Origin: a bacterium
GTDB lineage: Bacteria; Bdellovibrionota_B; Oligoflexia; Silvanigrellales; Silvanigrellaceae
Direction of reading: 5' to 3'
Length of the DNA stretch: 46,744 nucleotides
Assembly: GCA_009918675.1 (NCBI GenBank)
Contig: RGDM01000022.1
Coordinates: forward strand, 1-46,744
The translations under genes were made by a program, and so were the position numbers. A model generated the notes under the pieces. The model saw nothing but the letters and a program-made list of their open reading frames with translations. It had not been told where the DNA came from and made no database searches. Shown here piece by piece: positions 26,318 to 34,607 of the stretch; the first letter of the stretch is position 1, and the number at the start of each line of letters is the position of its first letter.

Positions 26318-26987
26318 GCTCCGCGAAGCAGGCTCGTCACAGAGCGAAGACAGAGCCTGGGAACCCAATGCACCCGATTTTCATCTTGAGTTGTTTCGCA
26401 CGACAGGTTTCATCGATTCAATACATTTCTCGAGCATGTTTTTCGAAGTCCCAACACCCGCAGTTTGGGATCAATACCTCAACCTTCTCGCCCCCGACCA
26501 CCAAAAGGTTGTTGACGCAGGATTTACTTTGCGGCCTTTCAAACATGGGCACGAGAGACTCGAAGATTTGAAATTGATCTTTGAAATTTCGAATCAAGCT
26601 TTCAAAGACAATCCGATGTTCGAACAGATTCCATTTGAAATCTTCGCAGCGATGACCCTCGCCTCTGCACAAAAATCAAATATCAGCGGCTCGCGCTTGT
26701 GCTTCGCACCCGATTCATCGCCTGCAGGGTTCATGTTTGCGTTTTTCGAGCAAAGTGAGGTGATTTGCAAAACAGTTGCTGTTTTACCCGAATATCGAGC
26801 CCTCGGATTGGCCAATGCCATGAGCTACCAGCTGTCGCAAGATTCGCGCCTGGCGGGAATGAACAAGAGCGTTGGCGCGCTCATCCGCGCTGGCAATACA
26901 AGCGAGAACATTGGCCGTAAGCACAGCAGAATTGCCTCACAAATGAGAGAAAATCGTTATGTGCTTCTGGCAAAGGAGCTGGCATGA
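26178..26987 (+). CDS. GNAT-like acyltransferase of the cluster
   Basis: This is a protein of up to 269 residues. Its C-terminal half looks like a GNAT fold: FMFAFFEQSEVICKTVAVLPEYRALGLANAM is split over about 190-220 and contains the strand plus the acetyl-CoA loop equivalent (PEYRALGLA, cf. Q/RxxGxG/A). The N-terminal part has an aromatic-rich, possibly membrane-associated segment (SFLRALAMQWVPLTWYFNSW). GTG 26178 is the first in-frame start but is 18 nt from the good ribosome site, which fits ATG 26168 of the other frame better; ATG 26208 is another option. It lies 38 nt after the di-iron oxygenase and overlaps the next gene by ATGA, so it is part of the same operon. Acyl donor and acceptor unknown. 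Confidence 0.65.
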   Translation: MSQSKRTQKAMTKTHLTKFLLSFLRALAMQWVPLTWYFNSWFNYRFKLREAGSSQSEDRAWEPNAPDFHLELFRTTGFIDSIHFSSMFFEVPTPAVWDQYLNLLAPDHQKVVDAGFTLRPFKHGHERLEDLKLIFEISNQAFKDNPMFEQIPFEIFAAMTLASAQKSNISGSRLCFAPDSSPAGFMFAFFEQSEVICKTVAVLPEYRALGLANAMSYQLSQDSRLAGMNKSVGALIRAGNTSENIGRKHSRIASQMRENRYVLLAKELA

Positions 26988-27421
26988 AAATGGTCAGGGG
27001 CCTTTTCCTTGTTGCATCAGTCGTTGCACTCTTCCATGCAAACGAAGCGCATGCACGCGTATTTTCGCAACCCACCCGGCTCGGCCTTTCTATTGGCACT
27101 TTGCAAAACTCGAGCGCCGCACTGTCAATCGATAGCGGACCCGTTGTCAGCGACAACGTCACGCTGGGTGGAGAGCTTTTTGGACTTACCATCTTTTCTC
27201 TGCGTGGGCTTATCTGGGAGAAGCCTGGCTCGGTGTCTGGATTCTATGGTGGTCCAAAGGTGATCTTTGATTTTAATACCAATTTTACTGCTGAACTTGG
27301 CGTTGAAGTTGGATGGATGCACAGGTTTGAAAGCAAAGTCGATCTTGGATTGGGAGCCGATCTACTTATTGGTCGCGTGATTGGAGGAACTCTGAAGGTT
27401 TCGTTTGGCTATCTGTTGTAG
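26984..27421 (+). CDS. Small exported, barrel-like protein of unknown function
   Basis: This 145-residue protein has a Sec signal peptide (about 1-24, LFLVASVVALFHANEAHA). The remainder is short, alternating hydrophobic/polar strands with Gly turns (LGLSIGTL, FYGGPKVIF, AELGVEVGWM, LGLGADLLIG), as in small outer-membrane barrels. Its start overlaps the GNAT stop (ATGA), implying coupling. It could be the outer-membrane partner for the cluster's product, but nothing shows that directly. Confidence 0.6.
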   Translation: MKMVRGLFLVASVVALFHANEAHARVFSQPTRLGLSIGTLQNSSAALSIDSGPVVSDNVTLGGELFGLTIFSLRGLIWEKPGSVSGFYGGPKVIFDFNTNFTAELGVEVGWMHRFESKVDLGLGADLLIGRVIGGTLKVSFGYLL

Positions 27422-27428
27422 GCATGAA

Positions 27429-27456
27429 GCACCATCGCGGAATTTCACGATGGTGC
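27429..27456 (+). terminator. Hairpin after the rightward operon (possible terminator)
   Basis: GCACCATCG at 27429-27437 pairs perfectly with CGATGGTGC at 27448-27456 around a 10-nt loop, 8 nt beyond the stop. There is no T-tract, so it may be a weak or factor-assisted terminator, or it may protect the transcript end. It also lies downstream of the convergent dps gene. Confidence 0.5.
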
Positions 27457-27538
27457 ACTACGGGGTTTCATGAACAAACAAAAAGAGTGCCATCTATCCG
27501 TTGCAAGCTACCTTGAATGTCACTACTGGTAGTGCGAG

Positions 27539-28057
27539 TTATGCTTTGCTCACTGAGTGCGACTCAATCATCCAAAGTTTCTTTTCAAGAGCACTACACG
27601 CGCGAACGCATGCATCCGCTGTAACGCGGTCGTTATAACGCTCAAAGACATCAATCGAGTCGCGAACGAGCTGAATATAGTAAGAGAGACGATCAACAAC
27701 GAGCTTGATAAACTCCTCTTGTGCGCGCATTCCCGTGGGTGCGTCTGCAAGCTGCGGAACAGCTGTGAGCTTTTGAATAGTTGCAAGTGGCTCACCACCG
27801 ACAATCGCCATCCGCTCAGCAAGGTTGTCCACAATTTCAGACAACTCTTGAGACGTTTCGTCGAAAATTCGGTGCAAACTGCCAAATGCGTTTCCACGCA
27901 CGTTCCAATGAGCATTCTTAAGTTGCAGATAAAGCTCTATTGAGCCTGTTTGCAGCGGCGCAAGCGCACGAACAACCTCAACACGTTGGGTCTCGGGCAA
28001 GGGGTGGCGTGTCCGTTGCAAAGCGATGGTCGGTTTCTTTTTCGCGATTGCTGGCAT
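27539..28057 (-). CDS. dps: Dps-family DNA-binding ferritin
   Basis: This 172-residue protein of the Dps mini-ferritin family oxidises and stores iron with H2O2 and protects DNA in stress. It shows the ferroxidase segment LKNAHWNVRGNAFGSLHRIFDE in two pieces (His in NAHWNVRG, Asp/Glu in FDETSQEL) and DNLAERMAIVGGEP. The Lys/Arg-rich N-terminus (about 1-20) is suited to DNA binding. It is a single gene read away from the amidotransferase. Confidence 0.93.
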   Translation of the reverse strand: MPAIAKKKPTIALQRTRHPLPETQRVEVVRALAPLQTGSIELYLQLKNAHWNVRGNAFGSLHRIFDETSQELSEIVDNLAERMAIVGGEPLATIQKLTAVPQLADAPTGMRAQEEFIKLVVDRLSYYIQLVRDSIDVFERYNDRVTADACVRACSALEKKLWMIESHSVSKA

Positions 28058-28315
28058 TCTCTCTCTCCCTGTCTCATCCCTGCCCCAAAAATGTCGGTTC
28101 GAGGCAGCATTGTTGCCATGTGCCGCGGCTCACCGTGGCACGCTTCCAGGCAGCAACTTAATCACGCTCTGGCGAAAGAGCAGCAATCATTTCTTTGGCT
28201 TTTCGAAAGTATCGAAGCAGTCCAGATCAATCTTTCTCAATGGAAATTTTTGTGCCAAATATGTACCGTGCTCTCAATTGCACGTGTTCATGCCAGCCAT
28301 TGTCCGGAGACTGTC

Positions 28316-29188
28316 TTGAAAAAACGCCGACACGATATCTTGATTGTTGACCCCGCTGCGAACGAACCAGAAACCCTGGCCTACAATCGTATTTTGATGC
28401 TGTTTGGTGAACTTGCCGAGCACCCTGAATTTTCTCTTCGTTCCGTAGTCATCAAATGCCCTGCGCTCTCTAAAGACGACCCGCTTGAAACGGCCTTTGA
28501 CGAGCATAAATTTGCTGGTGTATTTGGGCTTGGAAGTACGGCCAACGTTACCGACAATCCCGCTTGGCTCCCCAATATGCGCCGTCTGCTGAGTCAGCAT
28601 ATTCTTGATAAACACGTTCCGTTCCTGGGTATCTGCTTTTCCCATCAAATGCTCGGCGACATGCACAATGCGAAGGTGGATTTTATCGATAATCGCCATC
28701 TCCTACCCACCCGTCGCTATCAGGTTCCACGCGGTAAGCAGGTGACTTCGCCAAAAATGGCTCTGCTCGCAGCCACCATGGGTGAACACGACTATTTCTC
28801 CGGAAATCGGAAAGATTTGGCGTTTACAGAAGCCGTTCGCAAAACCAACGCATGGAGCGAACTCGACTGGCAGAGAGTTTTTTCAGACGACACCAAGCGT
28901 GTGCTTTTGCCCGCGCATGATCGAATCAAAAAAGCCATACATTCGCTTTGGCCCAAGGAATTTTGGAGTCACACTTGGCATGAACAAGAGGTCAAGAAGC
29001 CTCGCTCGCCACACTGGGATCTCCATGTTGCGATGACCAGTCCCGAATGCGAGGTGGATGCCTTGGTCCACCCAAGCAAGCCCATTTATTCTGTGCAAAG
29101 TCACCCCGAAACACCACATCCAACGTGTGATGGTGATCGCTTGTTGAAAAATTTTATGTATATGTGTCATCTGCTCAATACAATTTGA
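28316..29188 (+). CDS. Stand-alone class I glutamine amidotransferase-like protein
   Basis: This 290-residue protein has the class I GATase triad: nucleophile Cys107 in FLGICFSHQML and His263/Glu265 in YSVQSHPETP. It has no synthetase domain, like GMP-synthase-subunit or gamma-glutamyl hydrolase-like GATases. The frame is open upstream to 27950, but that part overlaps dps and is not convincing. TTG 28316 has GGAG 6 nt upstream and starts just before the Rossmann-like strand HDILIVDP, so I prefer it. The gene 107 nt downstream is an epimerase-like protein; a joint role in amino-sugar or cell-surface metabolism is possible but unproven. Confidence 0.78.
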   Translation: MKKRRHDILIVDPAANEPETLAYNRILMLFGELAEHPEFSLRSVVIKCPALSKDDPLETAFDEHKFAGVFGLGSTANVTDNPAWLPNMRRLLSQHILDKHVPFLGICFSHQMLGDMHNAKVDFIDNRHLLPTRRYQVPRGKQVTSPKMALLAATMGEHDYFSGNRKDLAFTEAVRKTNAWSELDWQRVFSDDTKRVLLPAHDRIKKAIHSLWPKEFWSHTWHEQEVKKPRSPHWDLHVAMTSPECEVDALVHPSKPIYSVQSHPETPHPTCDGDRLLKNFMYMCHLLNTI

Positions 29189-29295
29189 GCAAGGAAAAGG
29201 CATCGCTGTTTCCGCTCTGAGAAGATTGCAGATTTGAATTTGCACGCTCAGAGCTCTAACTCGTCAACCAGCTAATTGCTGTTGAGGAGGCCGAG

Positions 29296-30474
29296 ATGGC
29301 GAGCGATTCTGAAATTCTGGTGGATGTGGTTTTTGGTTCTCGCCGCGAAGCCATGCACCTTGCACCGGTGGTGCACGCAATGCGTGAAAACAACCTTGCT
29401 CATGTCAGAACCATTTCAATGCATACGGGCGATACAGATCTCGCACCGGCACTTTCAAGTCTATCCCTCACCCCCGATGTCCAATGGCGGATTCGCGGCA
29501 CTGATCACTCGTCCGGAACATTCTGTGGTGAAATCATGCTCCTCATGGGTGAGCTATGGAATTGGCGGAAACCGCAGTGGATGTTAACTTTCGGACAAAG
29601 TGATTTCTCTTTTGCCTGCGCTTTTTCTGCCTTTCATAATCATGTTCCACTTGCGCATGTCCATGATGTTGAAATTGACGAGCCTCATCCGCACAACCAA
29701 CAACTTCAGAAAAGTTTAAATGCGATGGTTGACCTTCATTTCGCCGCAAGTTCAGGTGTCCGTGAGCGGCTCATCCGCGAAGGCGTCAATGACAGAAAAA
29801 TTTATTCCGTAGGAAGCCCAATTGCCGACTCAGCGCATTTGATCCGCGATAATCTTCGATCTCCCGACCTCGCGCGCGATTTTTTTCTCGACTTGCCAGA
29901 GGCCATCTTCAAGAAACTCAATCAACGCAAATTTGTTCTACTCGATTTGAAGAACTTCCCCGACTCGCTTGCTCCGTGGGGCGAATTCAGCAAACGCTTT
30001 ACAGCTCAAGTTCCAGACCATCTCTTGGTGGTCCTCGGCGCTCCTGAAGCATTGACTCAGACACGACTCCCCATCGAGGAACACTGCGCCATTGTCTATT
30101 TGTCAAACGTCGGTCATTTTCAACGCTGCTACTTGGTCGCAATGGCAGGTTGCGCGCTGAGTGACTCAATAGAAACCCTTGATGAATGTGTTTCGAATGG
30201 AACTCCAGGGATTCTTATTGCGCGCTCAACAGAGAGGTTGGATTTGGTTGCGTCGGGTTGGATGACCCTAGCAAAAAACTCACAAGTCGACCTTCTTAAT
30301 CAATTACTTTATTTTTTAAGAGAAAACCAAAGAGGCAGCGGAGCAACGGTCGCAATTAACGCACTTTCACCATTGTGCGGAGCTTCGCAACGCATTGCAG
30401 CTGCGCTCACCAGCCGAAAAGATGAAAACGCGCGAACAGAGAAAACATCACTTCCAAGCCGACGAGCAATATGA
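29296..30474 (+). CDS. UDP-GlcNAc 2-epimerase-like protein (divergent GT-B fold)
   Basis: This 392-residue protein opens with DVVFGSRREAMHLAPVVHAM, a variant of the family's VxGTRPEAIKxAPV. Later it has LSDSIETLDECVSNGTPGI and ARSTERLDLVASGW, matching the epimerase C-terminal segment that binds UDP (SGGxxEEAxxxGxP and TERPE). Several otherwise invariant residues differ (Arg-Arg for Arg-Pro; no TERPE), so it may bind a nucleotide sugar without classic epimerisation. GAGGAGG lies 6 nt before ATG 29296. Its end overlaps the convergent DUF155 gene by 68 bp. Confidence 0.72.
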   Translation: MASDSEILVDVVFGSRREAMHLAPVVHAMRENNLAHVRTISMHTGDTDLAPALSSLSLTPDVQWRIRGTDHSSGTFCGEIMLLMGELWNWRKPQWMLTFGQSDFSFACAFSAFHNHVPLAHVHDVEIDEPHPHNQQLQKSLNAMVDLHFAASSGVRERLIREGVNDRKIYSVGSPIADSAHLIRDNLRSPDLARDFFLDLPEAIFKKLNQRKFVLLDLKNFPDSLAPWGEFSKRFTAQVPDHLLVVLGAPEALTQTRLPIEEHCAIVYLSNVGHFQRCYLVAMAGCALSDSIETLDECVSNGTPGILIARSTERLDLVASGWMTLAKNSQVDLLNQLLYFLRENQRGSGATVAINALSPLCGASQRIAAALTSRKDENARTEKTSLPSRRAI

Positions 30475-31345
30475 CAACAATCTCTAAACGCTGAGTGAGA
30501 GCGCTGTTGCGTGCTTCGAGTACAATCCGCAACGTCTCTTTAATCGTGTCGATTTTGTATTCAATGGCTTTAAAGCGTTCTTCCAGGTCAAACGCATTGC
30601 GCAGATCCATATAAATGGATTCCATTTCGGCATCGTTCCAAAGAATATCCGGCTTATCGAGAAGGTGAAGCACACCCACCACCTCTGCCTGTGCCATCGA
30701 TGCATCAGCGATTTGACTATTGAGACGCATTGCAGGAATTGCAATTCGCCCTTGCCTGCGCACCCTATCCAACATCGACAGCACTTGCCCTTTGGCTTGC
30801 GTCACAATCGCCTCGTAGTATTCCATCGCAACACTTTGCGCGAGCGTCTGCGCGAGGGCTCCCAAACGTTCCTGATTTATGGAGGGAAGCACAAGACGAT
30901 TGTACTCCACCTGTGCAGCGCGGTTGGGATCAATAAAAATCAGAAATTTCTCGGCTGTCACGCGCGGCTCTTTCAAAGACAAGCCCAGAGACTCGCGCAG
31001 AATTTCCACCTCGCGGTGGCGCATTTCTTTTGGAACCTCAACAAAAACAATTGCGCCAAAGCGCCAGGCAAAGACAATTCCAACATCAGCAATCATCTTC
31101 GCGCGAACATCGTTGGCATCGAGCGACGGATAAGGACCCCAGCCAGAGGGAAGTCGGTCGAGATCCAGATCTTCTTTGTAGGTTTCAGCGTGCAAACCAA
31201 GGTCAGAAATCCTATCGCGACAAATAGCATTAAGCCAATTATTCACTTCGGTCGCAAGCTTTCCGCGTTGGTGAAAGCTCATATCCGAGGTGTGAATAGA
31301 TTCGCTTATCGGAGAACTTTTGCTTTTTCCTTGGAACCAGAGCAT
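30407..31345 (-). CDS. DUF155 / RMD1-family membrane protein
   Basis: This is a protein of about 312 residues homologous to yeast Rmd1/Rmd8 and mitochondrial RMND1, a family of unknown mechanism. Seen here: AWRFGAIVFVEV (the family's characteristic strand pair), a helical middle, LDKPDILWNDAEMESIYM, EERFKAIEYKIDTIKETL and the C-terminal single helix VVILLVGLEVMFSLFA, which anchors the protein in the membrane. The start is uncertain: ATG 31345 has AAGGG 9 nt upstream but overlaps the Cys-rich feo gene; ATG 31282 would give 291 residues with no overlap but no clear ribosome site. The 3' end overlaps the convergent epimerase-like gene. Confidence 0.82.
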   Translation of the reverse strand: MLWFQGKSKSSPISESIHTSDMSFHQRGKLATEVNNWLNAICRDRISDLGLHAETYKEDLDLDRLPSGWGPYPSLDANDVRAKMIADVGIVFAWRFGAIVFVEVPKEMRHREVEILRESLGLSLKEPRVTAEKFLIFIDPNRAAQVEYNRLVLPSINQERLGALAQTLAQSVAMEYYEAIVTQAKGQVLSMLDRVRRQGRIAIPAMRLNSQIADASMAQAEVVGVLHLLDKPDILWNDAEMESIYMDLRNAFDLEERFKAIEYKIDTIKETLRIVLEARNSALTQRLEIVVILLVGLEVMFSLFARFHLFGW

Positions 31346-31446
31346 CCGTTGCATCCCTTGTGTGGGTTATCTGCAAATAGCTTACGCAGAACCACAAGAG
31401 CTGCAATGGCAATAATTGGCACTATCAACCAGTCCAAGCCGTTCAA
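31306..31446 (-). CDS. FeoB-associated Cys-rich membrane protein (46 residues)
   Basis: This is a small protein starting at TTG 31446 (GGAG 6 nt upstream; TTGA overlap with the feoB stop, so translationally coupled). One membrane helix (about 6-20, WLIVPIIAIAALVVL) is followed by a short tail KGCNGCSGSKEK. This is the layout of the FeoB-associated Cys-rich family found behind feoB in many bacteria, possibly a ferrous-iron chaperone or regulator of the pore. A longer open frame extends upstream inside feoB but is a shadow. Confidence 0.75.
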   Translation of the reverse strand: MNGLDWLIVPIIAIAALVVLRKLFADNPHKGCNGCSGSKEKAKVLR

Positions 31447-33308
31447 AGCAAAGCTCCTGACACGCGGAAGGTGACAAAGGCTGCCAACCAGGCAACAACA
31501 AGAAGAACTGAGAATCCTATTGCGGTCCATTTCCACGAACGAATCTCTCGCTGCATGACAACGAATGTTGCAAGACACTGCGGCGCAAAAACATACCAAG
31601 CGAGCAATGCCAATGCGGTTGGCAAAGACCAATCTGATTTTAATTGCTCTGCCAGCGCAGGAGAGTTTTCCGCATCGGTAGATTCAACCGCATATACAGT
31701 GCCAAGAGCGCTGACCAACACTTCACGCGCAGCAAAACCAGGGATCATGGCCACCGAGATCTTCCAGTTAAACCCTATTGGCTCAAGCACGGGCGCAATC
31801 ATATGGCCCAAGCGCCCCGCAAGCGAATAATCGATTGCCGGCTGAGTTGCGCCTTCTGGTGGACGAGGAAATGTTGAGATGGCCCAAAGCAAAACCATGA
31901 TAGAAAGAATCAGCGTGCCCGCACGCAATAAAAAAGCACGCGCCCGATCCAGCAAACCTCGCACAATTGTTCTCAGCGATGGAACACGGTAGATGGGTAA
32001 TTCAAGCAGAAAATAACCGCCACTTGCCATCACGTTGAAAAATTTTAGAAGAGCCGCAAACAGCAACGCACTGAGGGCTCCTGCAAAATACAACCCAGCA
32101 AGCACCAACCCCTGCAGGTGAATAAAACCAACAACCGGTTTGTTTGGAATGAAAGCTGCAATCAATAACGTATAAACTGGCAATCGGGCTGAGCAGGTCA
32201 TCAACGGAGTGATGAGAATTGTTGCAAGTCGCTGCGATTTGCTTTGAATGCTGCGTGAACCCAAAATTGCGGGCACAGCACAAGCAAAACCCGAGACCAG
32301 CGGAAGCACGGAACGCCCCGACAAACCCACCCGGCCCATCAAACGGTCCATTAAGAATGCTGCTCGTGCCATGTAACCAGAATCTTCCAAAAGCAGCAGT
32401 GCTGTGAACAAAATTAAAATTTGCGGCAGAAAAACCAACACGGCCCCAACGCCTGCAATAATCCCATCGACAAGAAGGTCGGTGAGCAAGCTTGTCGGCA
32501 TGTGTGCGCGCAGAAAATGTGAAAACATTGCAAACAAACTATCAATTCCGTCTGCAGGAATAGCCCCGAGGCTAAAAACAGCCTGAAAGATTCCAACAAT
32601 CACCGCAACAAGAACCAGAGGTCCATAAACCGGATGCAAAAGGATTTTATCTAGATTTGCAGTGAATGCAGATGGATTTCCGGGCTGCAAAATCACCCGG
32701 CGAAGAATGTCTTCAACTTTTTTTTTGCGCTCAATGATTTGATTCCGCGTGGAGGGCTGCCAATTTATTTGACTGGAATCGAAGGGCCGCTTTGCGACTT
32801 CATCTGCCGCTTGAGCCAATCCTTGTAAACCATCTTGCTGGGTTGCCGACGTGGGAATGACCGGGCATCCAAGCGCATCTTCAAGAGCGTGAAAATTGAA
32901 TTGCATGCCTGAAGCACCGGCCAAATCCATCATGTTGAGCGCAACACACATCGGATAGCCCAGCTCTTTCACTTCCAATGCAAAAGGCAAGTGCAAACGC
33001 AGATTGGTTGCATCAAGAACAACAATCAGAGCCTGCGGACGCACATCAGCTCCCATGTCGCCGAGCAACACATCGTGCGTCACACGTTCATCTTCACTTT
33101 GCGGGGTCAAGCTGTAAGCACCAGGGAGATCCACAACGCGCAAATTGTGCCCAAGATCAAAACGCAGATCAGACTCAATTCTATCAACGGTGACACCCGG
33201 ATAGTTGGCCACCTTTTGCCGCAGGCCGGTCAATGCATTGAACAATGCTGTTTTACCGCAGTTGGGATGTCCAACGAGGCCAATCAAATTTCTAGGCACT
33301 GCACTCAT
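31443..33308 (-). CDS. feoB: Ferrous iron transporter FeoB
   Basis: This 621-residue inner-membrane Fe(II) transporter has an N-terminal small GTPase domain (about 1-165): G1 GHPNCGKTA, G2 ANYPGVTVD, G3 DLPGAYSL and G4 NMMD. Two Gate-type membrane blocks follow, including MARAAFLMDRLMGRVGLSGRS and GFACAVPAILGSRSI. It is shorter than the E. coli protein (about 770) through trimmed loops and C-terminus. It overlaps feoA by ATGA and is followed by the Cys-rich small protein. Fur-type regulation would be expected; I did not identify a Fur box with confidence. Confidence 0.95.
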   Translation of the reverse strand: MSAVPRNLIGLVGHPNCGKTALFNALTGLRQKVANYPGVTVDRIESDLRFDLGHNLRVVDLPGAYSLTPQSEDERVTHDVLLGDMGADVRPQALIVVLDATNLRLHLPFALEVKELGYPMCVALNMMDLAGASGMQFNFHALEDALGCPVIPTSATQQDGLQGLAQAADEVAKRPFDSSQINWQPSTRNQIIERKKKVEDILRRVILQPGNPSAFTANLDKILLHPVYGPLVLVAVIVGIFQAVFSLGAIPADGIDSLFAMFSHFLRAHMPTSLLTDLLVDGIIAGVGAVLVFLPQILILFTALLLLEDSGYMARAAFLMDRLMGRVGLSGRSVLPLVSGFACAVPAILGSRSIQSKSQRLATILITPLMTCSARLPVYTLLIAAFIPNKPVVGFIHLQGLVLAGLYFAGALSALLFAALLKFFNVMASGGYFLLELPIYRVPSLRTIVRGLLDRARAFLLRAGTLILSIMVLLWAISTFPRPPEGATQPAIDYSLAGRLGHMIAPVLEPIGFNWKISVAMIPGFAAREVLVSALGTVYAVESTDAENSPALAEQLKSDWSLPTALALLAWYVFAPQCLATFVVMQREIRSWKWTAIGFSVLLVVAWLAAFVTFRVSGALL

Positions 33309-33562
33309 GGCTTTGCTCCCGCTTGCGCATCAAGGTCTTCAACCAAAACGAGATCCGCCTCACTGCGGCGAAGCGCAAGACGCGTGCCGTTGATCTCAAG
33401 GACAATCGGGTCGCCCGACAAGGGTGCCTCATGAATCACCTGCAGACACTCTCCAGCCTGAAGTCCAAGTTCGAGAAGGCGATCCGAAAGCGGGTGTCCA
33501 GGAACCACATCCACAACTCGAAATCTTTCGTCTTTACGGGATGTTTTAAGTGTTTTCTGCAT
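33305..33562 (-). CDS. feoA: FeoA, SH3-like partner of FeoB
   Basis: This protein of about 85 residues has the FeoA SH3 fold: VPGHPLSDRLLELGLQAGECLQVI followed by a strand pair and LALRRSEADLVLVE, in two stretches. It is required for FeoB-dependent Fe(II) uptake, probably by binding FeoB in the cytoplasm. ATG 33562 is preferred (GGGGGG 5 nt upstream, normal family length); ATG 33616 in the same frame would add 18 residues. The stop overlaps the feoB start. Confidence 0.88.
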   Translation of the reverse strand: MQKTLKTSRKDERFRVVDVVPGHPLSDRLLELGLQAGECLQVIHEAPLSGDPIVLEINGTRLALRRSEADLVLVEDLDAQAGAKP

Positions 33563-33707
33563 CCAAGCCCCCCAGGCGCACCTCACTCGGCCGTTCTTAT
33601 CGGTATTGAGAATCATTTTCAATAGGGCTTTCGCGGGTGCTGGCTGGCGGCCGTCCAGGCGGCGATATAGACTCCGGAAATGACGATATTTTTGGGGGAG
33701 AAAAAAA

Positions 33708-34571
33708 ATGCAGACTTTGCTGACTCAAAATGCAACCGCCTCGGCATTCAACAAGATCCTTAGAATCTCCGCCTGCGTTGGGCTGAGCGCCCTCTCCAGC
33801 GCGGCGCTGGCAGCTGCCAAGGCTCCAGAAACTGTTGGGAGCGTTGAACTTGGTTACTCTGCAGTGCTCTCTCATGTGTATCAAGGCAGCCGAAATGGAA
33901 CCAATTTTAGCTATGTAAAAGACGGCGGCCAAGACACTTTATTCCCGTTCGCGCGGGCGCAGGTGACGGTGCGAACATCAGATCGCGATCGTTTCGTTTT
34001 TCTTTACCAACCCCTTGAGCTCAACACCCGAGTCACGTTGCGCAACGATCTGCAAGTCGATGATGTGCTTTTCAACGCAGGAACACCCGTCGATTTCCGT
34101 TATTCATTTCCTTTTTATCGCTTCAGTTGGCTGCGTGATACATGGTCAAGCGAATCAACAAAGATTGCATTGGGCGCAAGTTTGCAACTGCGCAACGCCC
34201 GTATCGAATTTACAAGTGTTGATGGCAAAAAGAACCGCAGCAATCGCAATGTTGGGCCGGTACCAATCTTCAAGTTCCAATCCGTCACACAACTGGAAGA
34301 CGGCCTCTGGTGGGGCACTGATATCGACACCATTTATGTTCCTGTGAAATATCTCAATGGAAGCAATTCCGATGTGGAAGGCTCGTTTCACGATGTTTCA
34401 CTGAAGCTCGGTTTTCCTGTTGTGAGCTGGCTCGATGCCGCTTTTGTGACGAGATATATTGGCGGCGGCGGAAAGGGCACAACCAAATCCCCCAACCCGG
34501 GCTCCGACGGTTACACCAACAACCAAATTCACACATTGAACTTCTCGTTGGCACTCAACGTGAAAAACTAA
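33708..34571 (+). CDS. Outer-membrane beta-barrel-like protein, function unknown
   Basis: This 287-residue protein begins with a Sec signal (about 1-36, ending AALAAAKA). The mature part is made of alternating amphipathic strands with aromatic girdles (VELGYSAVLSHVYQG, RFVFLYQPLEL, VDFRYSFPFYRFSWL), ending in LNFSLALNVKN. This looks like a barrel of about 10-12 strands. GGGGGAG lies 7 nt before ATG 33708. It sits divergently next to feoAB, 4 nt ahead of the longest frame of the flippase gene, so an envelope or iron-related role is possible, but no family was recognised. Confidence 0.65.
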   Translation: MQTLLTQNATASAFNKILRISACVGLSALSSAALAAAKAPETVGSVELGYSAVLSHVYQGSRNGTNFSYVKDGGQDTLFPFARAQVTVRTSDRDRFVFLYQPLELNTRVTLRNDLQVDDVLFNAGTPVDFRYSFPFYRFSWLRDTWSSESTKIALGASLQLRNARIEFTSVDGKKNRSNRNVGPVPIFKFQSVTQLEDGLWWGTDIDTIYVPVKYLNGSNSDVEGSFHDVSLKLGFPVVSWLDAAFVTRYIGGGGKGTTKSPNPGSDGYTNNQIHTLNFSLALNVKN

Positions 34572-34607
34572 ACTTTGCGGCGAAGAGGAATTGAGGTGCG
34601 GCAGACC

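Noticed and set aside
28121..28140. GC-rich imperfect palindrome TGCCGCGG/CCGTGGCA upstream of the amidotransferase
   Set aside because: One mismatch, no T-tract and no clear position relative to a promoter; not enough to call a site.
27950..28315. Upstream extension of the amidotransferase frame
   Set aside because: It overlaps dps, has unnatural composition, and a good TTG start with GGAG exists at 28316.
31447..31632. Upstream part of the minus frame leading into the Cys-rich feo protein
   Set aside because: It lies inside feoB in another frame and encodes a Cys/Arg-rich shadow; the real start is TTG 31446.
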